Source: CAZEER01 sp964511215 | Lineage (GTDB): Bacteria; Fidelibacterota; Marinisomatia; Marinisomatales; UBA1611 | Assembly: GCA_964511215.1 (NCBI GenBank) | Contig: CAZEER010000089.1 | Location: 1-7,503 of the forward strand | Direction: 5' to 3' | Length of the DNA: 7,503 bases | Part shown: in pieces, positions 7,167 to 7,503 of the stretch | Position numbering within the stretch: the first letter of the stretch is position 1 | Layout of the letters: each line of letters starts with the position of its first letter | Notes under the pieces: model-generated | Seen by the model: only the letters and a program-made list of their open reading frames with translations | What the model was told of the DNA's origin: nothing | The model's database searches: none | Position numbers and translations under genes: made by a program

Positions 7167-7503
7167 GTTGAATTAGGTGTTGTTTTATTTTTCTTTTACT
7201 CTGTAATCCTATAGCTATTACACTGCCGCTAACAATAATAAGACAAATAGTAGCTACCAATAAATTATAACGTTCAACCGCATAAAGATTACCAATTCCA
7301 ATCTCTGGCAAAGGAATTGGCGCAAAGGGAATTTTCAGCTTTTCAGTAAGAGATCTTATGTTCAAAATATGGAGCCCTGGGACATTAACTTTTAAAAATT
7401 TTGTAAAGACTCCATCAATCCCACCAGGACGACCTATGTTAATAATATCTGCACGCTGGACCACACCTGGTGGTAGTAGTTTTAAATTAAAACTGGTTCC
7501 TAG
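7144..7503 (-). CDS. C-terminal part of a membrane-anchored protein, possibly poly-gamma-glutamate system protein (PgsW type)
   Basis: The reading frame is open through the window edge, so only the last 119 residues and the TAG stop are visible. The GTG at 7464 is in frame but unlikely to be the true start, because LGTSFNLKLLPPGV precedes it without a break and continues the domain. Visible residues 1-75 include KLLPPG, DIINIGRPGG, GVF, and VPGLHILNIRSL followed by IPFAPIPLPEIG. From memory this resembles the C-terminal region of poly-gamma-glutamate system proteins (PgsW type), where a 'vP.iHlLnI..la...glP..P.PLP..G' pattern recurs. Visible residues 80-101 (YNLLVATICLIIVSGSVIAIGL) form one transmembrane helix. 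The basic tail QSKRKIKQ should face the cytoplasm, placing the preceding domain outside the inner membrane. The next gene starts inside this one. The family call is tentative; a generic membrane-anchored periplasmic protein is the alternative. Confidence 0.55.
   Translation of the reverse strand, partial: LGTSFNLKLLPPGVVQRADIINIGRPGGIDGVFTKFLKVNVPGLHILNIRSLTEKLKIPFAPIPLPEIGIGNLYAVERYNLLVATICLIIVSGSVIAIGLQSKRKIKQHLIQHEPDSLL

Noticed and set aside
7144..7464. A stand-alone 106-residue gene starting at the GTG at 7464
   Set aside because: The frame is open to the window edge, the residues before the GTG continue the same domain, and there is no export signal or ribosome site at that point. It is better read as the C-terminus of a longer protein.
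1..7503. CRISPR array, tRNA, insertion sequence or plus-strand genes
   Set aside because: No regularly spaced DNA repeats, no tRNA-like folds and no transposase motifs were seen, and the minus strand is coding almost end to end, leaving no room for credible plus-strand genes.

Overview
The window is a stretch of one tightly packed operon read entirely from the minus strand (from position 7503 towards 1). It holds six protein-coding genes, with partial genes at both edges. DNA is AT-rich (about one third G+C by eye). The longest non-coding gap is 36 bases, and I see no RNA genes, mobile elements, CRISPR array, promoter or terminator. Every complete product carries an export signal or lipobox. 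One has a C-terminal domain of the 'YPNPFN ... SGIYFY' sorting type used by the type IX secretion system (T9SS). With a typical outer-membrane beta-barrel, this points to a Gram-negative member of the Fibrobacteres-Chlorobi-Bacteroidetes (FCB) group. The style of the repeat protein, the short signal peptides and the low G+C suggest a marine Neomarinimicrobiota (Marinimicrobia/SAR406)-like genome. That placement is inference.

Layout in order of transcription: (1) 7503-7144, the C-terminal 119 residues of a protein ending in a transmembrane anchor; by remembered family resemblance it may be a poly-gamma-glutamate system protein (PgsW type). (2) 7166-6291, a secreted or periplasmic protein made of two diverged copies of one roughly 110-residue beta-rich domain. 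(3) 6291-5260, an outer-membrane beta-barrel. (4) 5273-4239, a lipoprotein with a beta-propeller of LVIVD-like repeats. (5) 4202-1188, a 1004-residue secreted protein with about sixteen repeats of about 55 residues and a T9SS-type sorting domain. (6) 1184 to beyond position 1, a secreted M14 zinc carboxypeptidase with its active-site residues in place and the beginning of a carboxypeptidase-regulatory-like domain.

Genes 1/2, 2/3 and 3/4 overlap by 23, 1 and 14 bases; genes 4/5 and 5/6 are separated by 36 and 3 bases, so co-expression is very likely. A plausible reading is a cell-envelope or surface system: an inner-membrane component (gene 1), a periplasmic beta-sandwich protein (2), an outer-membrane channel (3) with a partner lipoprotein (4), and secreted surface proteins including a peptidase (5, 6). 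If gene 1 really belongs to a poly-gamma-glutamate locus, genes 2-4 are candidates for the poorly described periplasmic and outer-membrane export parts of such a system in a Gram-negative bacterium. The identity of gene 1 is the weak link, and pgsB/pgsC homologues would have to lie beyond position 7503.
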